From the NCBI RefSeq assembly GCF_004762035.2, contig NZ_SIJK02000017.1, positions 1-50,058 of the forward strand: a DNA stretch of 50,058 nt, given 5' to 3'. The DNA comes from Candidatus Chloroploca mongolica. GTDB taxonomy: Bacteria; Chloroflexota; Chloroflexia; Chloroflexales; Chloroflexaceae. Of this stretch, positions 6,891 through 14,959 are shown piece after piece (position 1 is the stretch's first letter; every line of letters begins with the position of its first letter). The position numbers and the translations under genes are program-made. The notes under the pieces are model-generated. The model did no database searches. It saw only the letters and a program-made list of their open reading frames with translations, and was not told where the DNA came from.

Positions 6891-7460
6891 TCAGCGGGCT
6901 TCCGTCATCAGCCAGCGCTTGAGGGCGGTGAGTTGCCGACCGATCTCGGCCCCTTCGGGCGCGGTGGTCAGGGACGGCAGGCCGACGAGGGTGCGGGGGT
7001 CGCCGAGCGCCTCGCGGTAACGCTTGCCCGCACTGAGGTAGCTATCGGCATACGAGCACCGTGCGCACACCTGCGTGAGCGTGGTGCGCACCTGATCACG
7101 CAACGCACGGGCGCGTGAGGTGGTCATGCTCCGGTCATACGTGGGGATCGGCTGGATGGCTGGGATGAGGCCGAATTCAGCCGAAAGGACGTACACATCA
7201 AGGTGGAGCGCCCCCTCCGGGTGGTCGCTGAGCCAACGCCGCACGACGCGGACCGATGGCCCGTGATAGCGCTCGAGCGCGGGAAGCAGGCGCACATCGG
7301 GTCGTTGGGTCGCCGTGCAGGCGATGATCAGCAGCCGGCGCGGGAGCGCAACGGCGAGCGCGGTGCGGTGTGTGCTGCACGCCGCACCTGCCCCGTCCGT
7401 CCCGCTTGGGGCGGTCGGTTCGGCGCTGGACGGCGCCGTGGGCTGAGCAGAGGCATCCAT
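6891..7460 (-). CDS. DUF6884-like protein
   Basis: 189 aa starting MDASAQPT, chosen because AAAGGA stands 6 bases before it. The first ~45 residues are low-complexity. From about residue 45 the pattern LLIIACTATQ, LPALERYHGPSVRVVRRWL, VYVLSAEFGLIPA and IPTYDRSM fits the DUF6884/YaaA-like fold (Cys near a first strand, a YxG segment, then LSAxxGL and a PxYD motif). The family's reaction is not established to my knowledge. Two genes upstream is a transglycosylase-like protein, which makes a nucleic-acid base-modification role worth considering (inference). The 5' leader contains a long hairpin at 7490-7543. Confidence 0.6.
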   Translation of the reverse strand: MDASAQPTAPSSAEPTAPSGTDGAGAACSTHRTALAVALPRRLLIIACTATQRPDVRLLPALERYHGPSVRVVRRWLSDHPEGALHLDVYVLSAEFGLIPAIQPIPTYDRSMTTSRARALRDQVRTTLTQVCARCSYADSYLSAGKRYREALGDPRTLVGLPSLTTAPEGAEIGRQLTALKRWLMTEAR

Positions 7461-7489
7461 CGTCATTCCTTTGTTGATCAAACACGGTG

Positions 7490-7543
7490 GGCAACAAGGG
7501 GAAGGCAGTCTGGGTTGGTCGGTTCTGCCTGCCCTTTGTTGCC
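7490..7543 (-). promoter_or_regulatory. Long hairpin in the leader of the DUF6884-like gene
   Basis: GGCAACAAGGGGAAGGCAG (7490-7508) pairs with CTGCCTGCCCTTTGTTGCC (7525-7543) in 17 of 19 positions across a 16-base loop. It lies about 30 bases upstream of the gene start, without a T-run on the minus strand. An attenuator or RNA-processing structure is possible. Confidence 0.5.
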
Positions 7544-7556
7544 GGGCCAGGCGCGT

Positions 7557-7814
7557 TCAGGCGGGTGTGGGGTCGGCGGGGTTGGCAGGGTCGGCCGCGT
7601 CGGGCGTGGACGGCGGGGTCACGATGGCCGCACGAAGGCGCTGCACCATCGCGTCCCACTGGCAGGCGTACTGGCGAAGGGCCGCGCGCTGGATCATCGC
7701 CAGGTGCAGCGCGGTCTCTGCTGAGACACCGGTGGTCGCAATGATCTCGGCCATGAGGGCCTGCAGGTCGTCGCCACTCGGCGCGGGCGTGGGCGTGGTC
7801 GGTCGCGTGCTCAT
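7557..7814 (-). CDS. Small hypothetical protein, 85 aa
   Basis: Starts MSTRPTTPTPAPSGDD with AAGGAG 8 bases upstream. One predicted helical core (DDLQALMAEIIATTGVSAET, then HLAMIQRAALRQYACQWDAM) is flanked by Pro/Ala/Thr-rich tails. No family recognised. It lies just downstream of a terminator, so it is probably the first gene of the leftward PRTRC run. Confidence 0.55.
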   Translation of the reverse strand: MSTRPTTPTPAPSGDDLQALMAEIIATTGVSAETALHLAMIQRAALRQYACQWDAMVQRLRAAIVTPPSTPDAADPANPADPTPA

Positions 7815-7844
7815 AGGTCGTCTCCTTGTGGTTTTAGGCAACAC

Positions 7845-7875
7845 AAAAGACCGTGTGCGCGGCGTCAGCACACGG
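7845..7875 (-). terminator. Rho-independent terminator after the TGT-like gene
   Basis: Perfect 8-bp stem CCGTGTGC/GCACACGG with a 9-base loop. On the minus strand it is followed by TCTTTTGTGTT. It lies about 65 bases past the stop of the 337-aa gene and ahead of the 85-aa gene, separating the two units. Confidence 0.7.
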
Positions 7876-7939
7876 CCCTGCGCCACAGGGGCGCACGCCA
7901 TCAGGTCGAGTTAGGGGGTGGGTGACAAGACGCCTCCTT

Positions 7940-8953
7940 TCAGTGCTGGTCTGCAGACAGTGCCGCAACCGGAAACTCGGGCTGCTCCCAGTGCCCATCG
8001 GTGAGATTTGGCAGCGTGGTGATCGTGCGATCAGCGTGCAGCAGCGCCTCGTCAATGGGCTTCCAGGGCAGGCCGACCTGGGCGCGGTAGCGGATGAGGT
8101 GGTAGGCAAGGCGGGCTGATCTGGATCGCCTGAGGGCGGCAATCGAGATCCCGTATTCCGCCGTGTAGGCCGTGCCAATGCCGCGCGCAAAGCCAATCAT
8201 GGCCATCCTCGCCGGGCCAGAGCTATCGAAGCTCAGCACCAGCGGTGAGCGGCAGACCCACGAAGGCTTGCCGATCCCGAGCAGGTGGATGCGGCGTTGA
8301 AACGGGTCGAGCTCAGCGGCGGCTTCAAGATCGATAATCAACTGCGCGTACCACGCAGTTGCGGCACGCGCATAACGAGCGGGCACGAGGCCGCCAATCG
8401 CGCAGGCGGGCCGATCAACGAAGCCATCGGGCGCGTCGTGGAACCCCCACGCGGCGCGTTGGCATACCTGGGCACGTTCCTCGTCGTCGAAGCAGTCCTC
8501 GCGGTCGCGCACGAGGTCGCCGATGATCGCGGCAGCCCCAGGGCCGGGGTAATGGGTGACGGGCACGATCGGTGGATCGGGGCCGTGCCCCATCGTTTGG
8601 AGCAAGGCCGTGAGCCGCACGTCGTCGCGCTCACTGGCAAGCGGATTCCCCATCGTGTCGTAGCTGAGCGCCCAATCAAGGCAGGCGGGGGCAGGCACTG
8701 ATGGGCTGATAGGGGGCGACCTCCACCAGTTCGCGACGCGGTGGGCATAGTACGGCAGCGACAGGCGCGCCGTGTTCCCAGGAGGAAACGCGCCGGAGTC
8801 GAGGACGACATGTACCCCCGGCGTGCGGGCGAGCAGGCGTTCGGTTGACGAGCCAGCCGGCACGAGGTAGTGCCGTTGGCCGACATGCAGGGCGATCGCG
8901 AGATCGTAGGGGCGGGCACGAGCGCCCAGGGCGAAGTAAAACTGCGGTGGCAT
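7940..8953 (-). CDS. tRNA-guanine transglycosylase-like protein (DpdA-like)
   Basis: 337 aa with a strong AGGAGG site before MPPQFYFALGAR. Motifs in TGT order: HVVLDSGAF (about residue 48-56; TGT has DSGGF), PACLDWALSYDTMG (about 88-101), CAIGGLVPARYA (about 182; TGT has IGGL), RIHLLGIGKP (about 222) and VLSFDSSGPARMAM (about 240; TGT has FDxxxPTR). The canonical nucleophile position before FD is not an Asp here, and FDSS is more like the DpdA branch. DpdA inserts 7-deazaguanines into DNA, while TGT acts on tRNA. The cysteine zinc site of bacterial TGT is not visible. The fold assignment is fairly good; substrate is unknown. The gene is an independent unit, closed by a terminator. Confidence 0.6.
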   Translation of the reverse strand: MPPQFYFALGARARPYDLAIALHVGQRHYLVPAGSSTERLLARTPGVHVVLDSGAFPPGNTARLSLPYYAHRVANWWRSPPISPSVPAPACLDWALSYDTMGNPLASERDDVRLTALLQTMGHGPDPPIVPVTHYPGPGAAAIIGDLVRDREDCFDDEERAQVCQRAAWGFHDAPDGFVDRPACAIGGLVPARYARAATAWYAQLIIDLEAAAELDPFQRRIHLLGIGKPSWVCRSPLVLSFDSSGPARMAMIGFARGIGTAYTAEYGISIAALRRSRSARLAYHLIRYRAQVGLPWKPIDEALLHADRTITTLPNLTDGHWEQPEFPVAALSADQH

Positions 8954-8997
8954 CTCTTCCTCCTGAGGCTACACAAAATCACGCAGCGCGGCGCAGG

Positions 8998-9600
8998 GAA
9001 AGCTGAAAAGAGAAAGCGGAAAGCGGAAAGGCTCAACGATAGCAGTGACCGCACGGCTTTTTCAGTTTTCGACGTTCAGCGTTCAGCGTTCCCTGGGGCT
9101 GCTGAACCGGGCGACGAGAAGCGCGGGCGGCGGGCGCAAACGCGGCTGCGTGCAAACAACGCGGCGGTTGGCCGCCACGAGCAGGTGGTGGGCGCCAGCG
9201 GCGCATGAGGGGCCGGGGAGGAAAGCAGAAAGCAAAAAGATGAAAGCGGAAAGGGGCAGCGAACCCAATGATCGCTGGGCCGTTTTCAGCTTTCAGCGTT
9301 CCGATTTCCGCGTTCCCCGGCAGGCGGGGAGCCTCTCAGACAGTGGATTGAGGGGCTGCTGGAGGCGTCGCTTGGTGGAGTCACCCTAGCATCAGCGGCA
9401 TCGCGCTGCATCAGCAGTGATGACCGATCAGGTGTATGCGACCGGTTTACAAGCGGCCATGCGCTATGCTACAATCAAGCGCGCAGCGGCGTGTGAAACG
9501 GAAAACGAAAAGCGTCAAACGCAGGCAACGATGATGTGAAGGCGGTGCATATGCGATGAACCGCCGTTCTCCGTTTTGCGGTCTCCGTTTTACGTTCTGA
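8998..9600. repeat. Three imperfect inverted-repeat elements (AAAGCGGAAAG / CTTTCAGCGTTCC family)
   Basis: Three elements in tandem at about 8998-9092, 9221-9318 and 9494-9600. Each begins with a purine-rich arm (GAAAGCTGAAAAG, GAAAGCAGAAAGC, GAAACGGAAAACG). Each ends with a pyrimidine-rich arm (CAGTTTTCGACGTTCAGCG, TTTTCAGCTTTCAGCGTTCC, CTCCGTTTTACGTTC). A related pair of arms flanks the four-helix-bundle gene near 36 kb. I see no gene in 8954-9589. Confidence 0.65.
9446..9475 (+). promoter_or_regulatory. Sigma-70-like promoter candidate facing rightward
   Basis: TTTACA (9446-9451), an 18-base spacer, and TACAAT (9470-9475). It would transcribe the third inverted-repeat element and run antisense into the zinc-ribbon membrane gene. 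No gene on the plus strand follows, so the product, if any, would be non-coding. Confidence 0.35.
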
Positions 9601-10129
9601 ACAGCCGCCCAAACTGCTCGGGCACCACCGCCTCGGCCGACCCAGCGACAAAGGCGACGTGGCAGCGGTGGCAGTACCAGGACTGCTGCCAGCGGGCGAC
9701 CTGACGCTGCCAGCGCTCGTTGGCGGCACGGCGACGCTGCTCGTCTCGTTGGATGCAGCGCCCGGTGAGGCCAACGGCGATCAGCGCATCGACGCTGGCA
9801 ACGCCCGCGAAGAGGTGCTCGGCATAGGCGGGGCCCGCCAGCGCCGCCAGGGTCTGGCCCTGCAGGTTGACGATGAGCAGCGTGACGAGGCAACTCGCTG
9901 GGACACTGAAGAACAGCAAGCCAACAAGCACGACGATGATCCACCACCCGCCGCCAGGCTCGCGGGGCGGGGCGAGCAACTGCGCAAGGTGGGTTCGCGC
10001 AACGCCCGCTGCGGGCACAAGGTCAGCCGTGAGGACGCGGACATCGCGGGTGCCCCCAGTGACGATCGCAGCGACGCGCTGGGTCGCCTGGGGTGAACGG
10101 CAACACGGACAGATGGGCTGGCGAGACAT
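9590..10129 (-). CDS. Zinc-ribbon membrane protein
   Basis: 179 aa starting MSRQPICPCCRSPQ with GAGG before the ATG. An N-terminal CPCC knuckle (residues 7-10) and a C-terminal CHRC knuckle (about 153-156) could form one split zinc ribbon. Between them is a strongly hydrophobic segment (WWIIVVLVGLLFF and onward, about 62-90), then a weaker hydrophobic stretch (about 105-120) and an Arg/Gln-rich helix. Family unknown. A promoter-like region with an inverted repeat lies just upstream, so it is probably transcribed alone. Confidence 0.65.
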   Translation of the reverse strand: MSRQPICPCCRSPQATQRVAAIVTGGTRDVRVLTADLVPAAGVARTHLAQLLAPPREPGGGWWIIVVLVGLLFFSVPASCLVTLLIVNLQGQTLAALAGPAYAEHLFAGVASVDALIAVGLTGRCIQRDEQRRRAANERWQRQVARWQQSWYCHRCHVAFVAGSAEAVVPEQFGRLFRT

Positions 10130-10170
10130 ACGGTACCTCGTTCTGTTCTGATAGGCGGAAAAGCTACCGC

Positions 10171-10203
10171 TATCGTGTAGAACAATTGTACGATATGTGT
10201 CAA
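10171..10203 (-). promoter_or_regulatory. Promoter/operator candidate for the zinc-ribbon gene
   Basis: On the minus strand there is a perfect TTGACA (10198-10203) and a TACAAT (10185-10190), but their spacing is not a standard pair. An imperfect palindrome, TATCGTGTA to TACGATA, covers 10171-10195 and may be an operator. No firm -10 can be assigned. Confidence 0.35.
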
Positions 10204-10241
10204 GATCCCAATCAACGCTTCCCTGCGCGACGATCATTACC

Positions 10242-11603
10242 TCAACCCTGAGCAATCCGTAGTAGCCGACCCTGTGCTTCAAGCTGGCTCCAAATCGCCT
10301 GATGCGCCCGCCAACCCTCCCAGGCGGCATCGACGCTGCCGATGGGACGGGCACCGCAATCGTGGCGATGCTCGGCGAGGACGTCGCCCACGCCGTCCCG
10401 ACCAACAATCACACACCCGATCTGGTGGCGCGAGAGCATCACGCACCAGCGACCGGGCTCGAGGCCGAATGCATCGATCTGGCGCTGGCCGCTCAGGGTA
10501 TGCTTGACGACCATCAGCGGGCGCTCCTGGCCCTGCCATAGCTCTGGGGTCTCGACGACGCAGGCATCGGTCGGCACATTGTATAAGCGGAGCGAGCGGC
10601 GCACGGCCGCGCCAGAGGCCACATGCGCATCGATGGCACCGATATCGCCAGCTGACAGCTGGCGAACCCCTTCCCAGCGTGGTTGTCGCGCCAACAGGCG
10701 CGCTGCGATCGCTGCCATCGTCTCGGCAAGCTCGTCATCTACGTGCTCGAGCCCGAACTCGGCCGGTGGCAAAAGAACGCCAACCAGGGTCGCACCGTCA
10801 GCCAGCATATCAAGCGCCCGGTCGATGGTATCTCCTTGCGTTGCTGCATCCAGCTGCAGGCGTCGTTCTGCGGGTGCTGCTGCCGAGCTGAAGGGGAGCT
10901 GCCGGTAGAATGCCGGCTGCACGAGGTTGACGGTGTCCTGAGGCAAGCGGCGTGACGCCGGGAGACGCACCACGTCAAGCTGGGGAAAGCGCCGTAGCAG
11001 CTCGCGGGGTGCTGGCCAGTGGATTCGGTAGCGCGCCGTCTCAAAACGTTCGGTGTCGACGGTGATCAGCGGTGGCAACTGGCCCGGATCACCCACGAGC
11101 AGCGCGCTTGGCGCCAGCTCAAAGAGCGGGGCCAGGGTTGCGAAGGTAAGTTGGTAGGCCTCATCGCAGATGAGCAGATCAAAGCTTTGCGTGATTTTCG
11201 TCACCGCAAACAGGAGCTTGTCTGCAGTAGCGATCGTCACACCTGCTACGCCGGGAAGCGCCGTCGCGTCGTTGCACACCAGGATCCGCTGCGTTTGCAG
11301 CAGATCATCGGGTAGTTGGCGGTGTGCAGACATCAGCGCGGTGATCGGCATCGGGTCAAAGTTGACAACAAGCCGCCGCATCAGGTCGTAGGTCTGCTCG
11401 GCGCGCGGGGCCACCACCGCGACCCGCAGGCCCAGATGGTGCACGGCCACGGCAATCACCGATTCGACCAGGTAGGTCTTGCCGGCGCCGGGGGGCGAGG
11501 CGACGATCACGAGCGGCTCGCGCTCCTCGAGTGTCCGCCGTAGCACCTCGCGCTGCGCCGCGTCGCTGCGCCGCCGGGCGTCGAGATATGGTTGAGCGTT
11601 CAT
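10242..11603 (-). CDS. SF1 (Upf1/DNA2-like) helicase
   Basis: 453 aa. Motif I is IVASPPGAGKT (residues 33-43). Motif II is LLICDEAYQ (about 143-151). Motif III is LLVGDPGQLPPL (about 168-179). Motif V is VVETPELWQGQERPLMVV and motif VI is around MLSRHQIGCVIVG. The GDPGQLPP and WQGQE patterns place it in the Upf1-like SF1B branch rather than UvrD. It is short for this branch and lacks an evident 1B barrel. Its ATG overlaps the stop of the upstream gene by 4 bases, making it the third gene of a nuclease-unknown-helicase operon. It likely translocates on DNA for the nuclease encoded first (inference). Confidence 0.85.
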   Translation of the reverse strand: MNAQPYLDARRRSDAAQREVLRRTLEEREPLVIVASPPGAGKTYLVESVIAVAVHHLGLRVAVVAPRAEQTYDLMRRLVVNFDPMPITALMSAHRQLPDDLLQTQRILVCNDATALPGVAGVTIATADKLLFAVTKITQSFDLLICDEAYQLTFATLAPLFELAPSALLVGDPGQLPPLITVDTERFETARYRIHWPAPRELLRRFPQLDVVRLPASRRLPQDTVNLVQPAFYRQLPFSSAAAPAERRLQLDAATQGDTIDRALDMLADGATLVGVLLPPAEFGLEHVDDELAETMAAIAARLLARQPRWEGVRQLSAGDIGAIDAHVASGAAVRRSLRLYNVPTDACVVETPELWQGQERPLMVVKHTLSGQRQIDAFGLEPGRWCVMLSRHQIGCVIVGRDGVGDVLAEHRHDCGARPIGSVDAAWEGWRAHQAIWSQLEAQGRLLRIAQG

Positions 11604-13000
11604 CGGCGAAGCCTCCGTGCAATGGTAGCGAGATCATCATCGGCAGGTTGTGGTCGGGCAGGTGGCAGCGTATCGCCCATCACGCGTGTGTCGGCCGAGG
11701 CGGCCATGCGCTCGTACACCTGGCGTTTCTGGTACCGGAGATCCGCCGGCTCAGGCTCCATCCAGTCGGTGCGCTGGCCAGGAGCCGGCAGCTGGGGATT
11801 GCGCACCCCAGTGGTGATTACCAAGGTAAGCTGGACTGACTGACCTGCATTGAGCTCGCGTACCTCGGTGATCCGCCCGACCACCCGGGCTCCCCGCAGC
11901 TGCAGCTGCGTGCCGGCTCGGACTCTCAGCACCTGCTGGCAGGTCTCGAGGGTGAGGGTGCAGGGTTGGAAGCCTCGCCGCGGCTGATCACGATTGATGA
12001 TCGTCGCATCCAGCACCCGGCCAGCGCTCAACGCTGTGGCGCGAACAATCGGATCGTCGGCCACGTCGGCATACGCGGCGAGCTCCTGGGCATAGGTCAG
12101 CTCGTCAAGACGCTGGGCCAGGCTGCGCGGCCGCGCCGGGCTGCCGTAGTTGCGGTCGATCTGCCAAGCGACCCGTTTGAACGACTCAGCAGATAGCTTG
12201 GTGAGCTCCGGACCCTGTGTCAGCCCCAGAGTCCAGAAAGCTCGGCGTGCCTGCACCAGCAAGTTCCACTCGCGCAGTAGCTCTGCACGAATGATTGCCT
12301 CTGCCTCAACTCGGGCGGCTGGCTCACGCAGACGGCCGCTGGCGACACGTGCGCGCAGTTGCTCGACCCGATCATCGGCAGCCCGGGCCAGCATCGCGGC
12401 CGCAGGCGCAAGAGCTGCCTGCGCTGCCGCATCCACAACCGCCGTCCCAGCGGGCGGATCGATCCAGGCGAGCAAGGCGCCCAGGTGCAGATCTTCGCTC
12501 GGCGATTGGCCGGTAGCGACGTGCCCGGCGAGCAGGCTGCCCGCGACCGCAACGATCTGCTGCCCGGCAAAGGTGGTCTCCTCGGCCAGCAGCCGACACT
12601 GCGCCCCCATGCGCTGCAGCTCAGGCCCGACACTGCGGTTCGTGCGATAGCGGTGCCCCAGCAATTCGATGACTTCGAGTGCCGCCGTATGCGCCAGCCA
12701 GACCCGTGGCATCTCCCCGGCGGTCACGCAGTCGCTCAGGTAGCGGTCGAGCGCAGCCGCGAACGGCTCCAGAAAGCCGGCATCACGGTCGAGCGGGTTC
12801 CAGGTCAGCACGATTTCCGGCTTATCGTCGGGGCCGCCATAGGCCAGCGCGTAGACGACCTGTTCGGCTACCATGCGAATCGGTGCGATCGCGAAGGCCG
12901 GGATCGGATCGGCCATCAGGGCCGAGCTGCGCCTGGTCGGTATCGCCCGCCCGGCCTGGTAAGCCAGCAGGCGGGCGGCGAGGTCGAAGATGGTGCTCAT
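11600..13000 (-). CDS. Unknown protein between nuclease and SF1 helicase
   Basis: 466 aa, no family recognised. Residues 1-330 are mostly helical, with motifs such as VWLAHTAALEVIELLGHRYR and a long coiled-coil-like segment around 210-260. Residues about 340-405 are beta-rich (TLETCQQVLRVRAG, LQLRGARVVGRITEVREL, QSVQLTLVITTG) and could be a small barrel. The tail is Pro-rich. Both ends overlap neighbours by 4 bases, so it is made together with the nuclease and helicase. It may supply the barrel/accessory part missing from the short helicase, or act as a DNA-binding adaptor (inference). Confidence 0.65.
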   Translation of the reverse strand: MSTIFDLAARLLAYQAGRAIPTRRSSALMADPIPAFAIAPIRMVAEQVVYALAYGGPDDKPEIVLTWNPLDRDAGFLEPFAAALDRYLSDCVTAGEMPRVWLAHTAALEVIELLGHRYRTNRSVGPELQRMGAQCRLLAEETTFAGQQIVAVAGSLLAGHVATGQSPSEDLHLGALLAWIDPPAGTAVVDAAAQAALAPAAAMLARAADDRVEQLRARVASGRLREPAARVEAEAIIRAELLREWNLLVQARRAFWTLGLTQGPELTKLSAESFKRVAWQIDRNYGSPARPRSLAQRLDELTYAQELAAYADVADDPIVRATALSAGRVLDATIINRDQPRRGFQPCTLTLETCQQVLRVRAGTQLQLRGARVVGRITEVRELNAGQSVQLTLVITTGVRNPQLPAPGQRTDWMEPEPADLRYQKRQVYERMAASADTRVMGDTLPPARPQPADDDLATIARRLRR

Positions 13001-14076
13001 GCGGCCCTCCCCTGGACAACGGTTGACCAGTCGAAGAGTGCGGCCGCTTCACGGAGCGCCGGCCCCAGCCAGGCTTCGCGCTCGTCGGTCGCCGGAGCGC
13101 CGTGCAGCAACGCAAGGGCACGCGGGAGATCGATGGTCTCACCGAGCGTCTGGGCAGCACGGTCACCCAGGATGGTAGGCTGGGCAGCGGCGTGCTGCCG
13201 ACAGATCTGGGCGAGCAAACAGCCAGCGACGCAGGACTCCTGGTAGGTCGTTGCGAGCCGGGGTGCTACCAACGCTAGGGCTTCAGCGTCAGCGATTGCG
13301 GTCGCACCTAGGGCCTGCAGGCGGGTGCGCACCTGAGCCATCGTGTCTAGCACGCGGCGCATTTCAAACAGCTCGGCCGACAGTTGTTCGGCGAAGGCCG
13401 GATGCGGTCGCATGCCGAACGGTGACGCGAAGATGAATATCGCCGCTTCCGGAAGCCGATCGGCAATCCCGAGCGGGATCAACTCCTGCGCAAGGGCGAG
13501 CAGCTGGATCGCAGCCTGACGTCGTGCGCCGTCACGGTCACCCTGGGCCACGACGCCGTCGCGAACAATGAACGACTTGATTTCCACCGGCAGATAGACG
13601 TGTCGCTGGCGATCCAGGGCCAGGACGTCGGGGGCGATGAAGATGGCGCTTGCCAAGTTGCCGACAAGCGTAAGCTGTAGCTGCGGCTGGATCAGCAGAT
13701 CTGGCACGATCCTGTCGGCAGCCAGATCCATGAGGATGCGATCCGTGCGCCAGGCACGCTCTTCCATCGCCGCTGTACTCGATCCACGAACCTCCTCGGA
13801 CAGATCGCGCACGGTCAGGTCATCGGCCGCGACGCCAAGCAGCGGGGCAAGCGTCCCCCGGAGCACGGCCGCGCCATCTTGGTAGAGATTTTTCTCGAAC
13901 TGGGCACCGCGTCGGCGCGCTGAAACCCGCTCACCGTACTCGCCGGGATAGGCGGTACCCGCCAAGGCAAGGTAGACATCTTGCTCTCGCACACGTGTCA
14001 GCATCATTGCTGCCTGGAGCTCACAGGTTGGGTTATGTGCGACGCGGATGAGACCACGCGCTCCAGAAAGACTCAT
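12997..14076 (-). CDS. Cas4/AddB-like PD-(D/E)XK nuclease with probable Fe-S cluster
   Basis: 359 aa starting MSLSGARGLIRVAHNP; GGAGGT lies 5 bases upstream, ruling out the longer open frame. The RecB-type core is visible: IFIAPDVLALD (D150), then VYLPVEIKSF (E165, K167) and a following RRQAAIQLLALAQEL helix in the QxxxY motif position. Cysteines at 18, 292, 296 and 302 (one early, then CVAGC and a third) copy the Cas4/AddB arrangement that holds a 4Fe-4S cluster. Spacing is slightly wider than the usual CxxC. It leads a three-gene operon with an unknown protein and an SF1 helicase, divergent from the sigma/HTH/ImmA-UvrD operon. Probable DNA exonuclease. Confidence 0.72.
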   Translation of the reverse strand: MSLSGARGLIRVAHNPTCELQAAMMLTRVREQDVYLALAGTAYPGEYGERVSARRRGAQFEKNLYQDGAAVLRGTLAPLLGVAADDLTVRDLSEEVRGSSTAAMEERAWRTDRILMDLAADRIVPDLLIQPQLQLTLVGNLASAIFIAPDVLALDRQRHVYLPVEIKSFIVRDGVVAQGDRDGARRQAAIQLLALAQELIPLGIADRLPEAAIFIFASPFGMRPHPAFAEQLSAELFEMRRVLDTMAQVRTRLQALGATAIADAEALALVAPRLATTYQESCVAGCLLAQICRQHAAAQPTILGDRAAQTLGETIDLPRALALLHGAPATDEREAWLGPALREAAALFDWSTVVQGRAA

Positions 14077-14229
14077 GAACGACCTCCGATATCCAAGCCT
14101 TATGCACGCTTCGCAGGTACTGATGGGCCCGTTGTTCACCGATAAGGGAACGTTCGTCGCTCAATTTCATAGAACATTGATCCTCGAAGGTATCTTCAAG
14201 ACTCACTCCGCAAGTTGGTTACACTGCCG

Positions 14230-14238
14230 TGGTATAGT
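14230..14238 (+). promoter_or_regulatory. Extended -10 promoter candidate for the sigma factor operon
   Basis: TGGTATAGT (TG-N-TATAGT) sits about 66 bases upstream of the sigma gene ATG inside the 227-bp divergent spacer. No convincing -35 is present, as for many extended -10 promoters. Confidence 0.45.
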
Positions 14239-14303
14239 TGAAATGGCATTCATCATGCCAGAGTTGTTGACTGCGAATTGACGATGAGATGAGAGGTTCA
14301 TTG

Positions 14304-14957
14304 ATGAAGCTCCAGCATTCATGGTATGACGTAGTTGTCGCGTGTCAGGAGCGCGTTCAGCGCATCCGTGCCAGCTTGACCAGTGGTGGCACGCTCACGC
14401 TTGAGCTTCAGGCGGATCGGGAGGCCGTCATCCTGGCGATACGCAACTGGGTTCTTGGCCGGGCGAAGCACTTCCCTGAGCTTGATGAAGACGGAGTCAG
14501 CGAGGTATTGCTCAAGACCATCCAACAACTCGATCGCGATCTGCGCAGCCCCGGCTTTGGTAGTATGGAAAGCATGTTTGGCTCATATGTGAAGACTACT
14601 GTTCATCGGATTCTTTTTGAAATTCTTGGAAAAAACAAAGAACAGCGCGTCTTATCTGCACGTGAGCGCCTGGATGCGCAGGTCGGCAAGGGCGGCCTGG
14701 CCCGCCACGAGGTGATCGAAGATGTCACACCTGAGCGCCTTGCTGACGAGTACCGCGAAGAGCAGCTTCATGCGCGGCTGCACGCGGCGATTGCCCAATT
14801 GCCGCCGCACGATCGCGAAGTCATCAACCTGCGGTTGCAGGGCGTTCCGAGCATCGAGATTGCACGGCGTATGAACCTGTCGCCCGTCAACATTACCCGG
14901 ATCTACAATCGTGTCGTCGAGCGGCTGCGCCAGATCTTGACCGTTGAGGAGCATTGA
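14304..14957 (+). CDS. RNA polymerase sigma-70 family factor
   Basis: 217 aa. The ATG at 14304 (MKLQHSWYDVV) is preceded by GAGAGG; another ATG 15 bases upstream is possible. Region 2-like helices span about 30-115 (FPELDEDGVSEVLLKTIQQL, MESMFGSYVKTTVHRILFE). A clear region 4 helix-turn-helix is at about 155-210 (LPPHDREVINLRLQGVPSIE, then IARRMNLSPVNITRIYNRVV). The gene is first in a rightward operon with an HTH protein and an ImmA/UvrD fusion and faces the nuclease-helicase operon. It could direct expression of one or both (inference). Confidence 0.82.
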   Translation: MKLQHSWYDVVVACQERVQRIRASLTSGGTLTLELQADREAVILAIRNWVLGRAKHFPELDEDGVSEVLLKTIQQLDRDLRSPGFGSMESMFGSYVKTTVHRILFEILGKNKEQRVLSARERLDAQVGKGGLARHEVIEDVTPERLADEYREEQLHARLHAAIAQLPPHDREVINLRLQGVPSIEIARRMNLSPVNITRIYNRVVERLRQILTVEEH

Positions 14958-14959
14958 GC

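Noticed and set aside
12997-14076. Cas4-like nuclease considered as part of a CRISPR adaptation module
   Set aside because: No cas1, cas2 or array; it is locked in an operon with an SF1 helicase.
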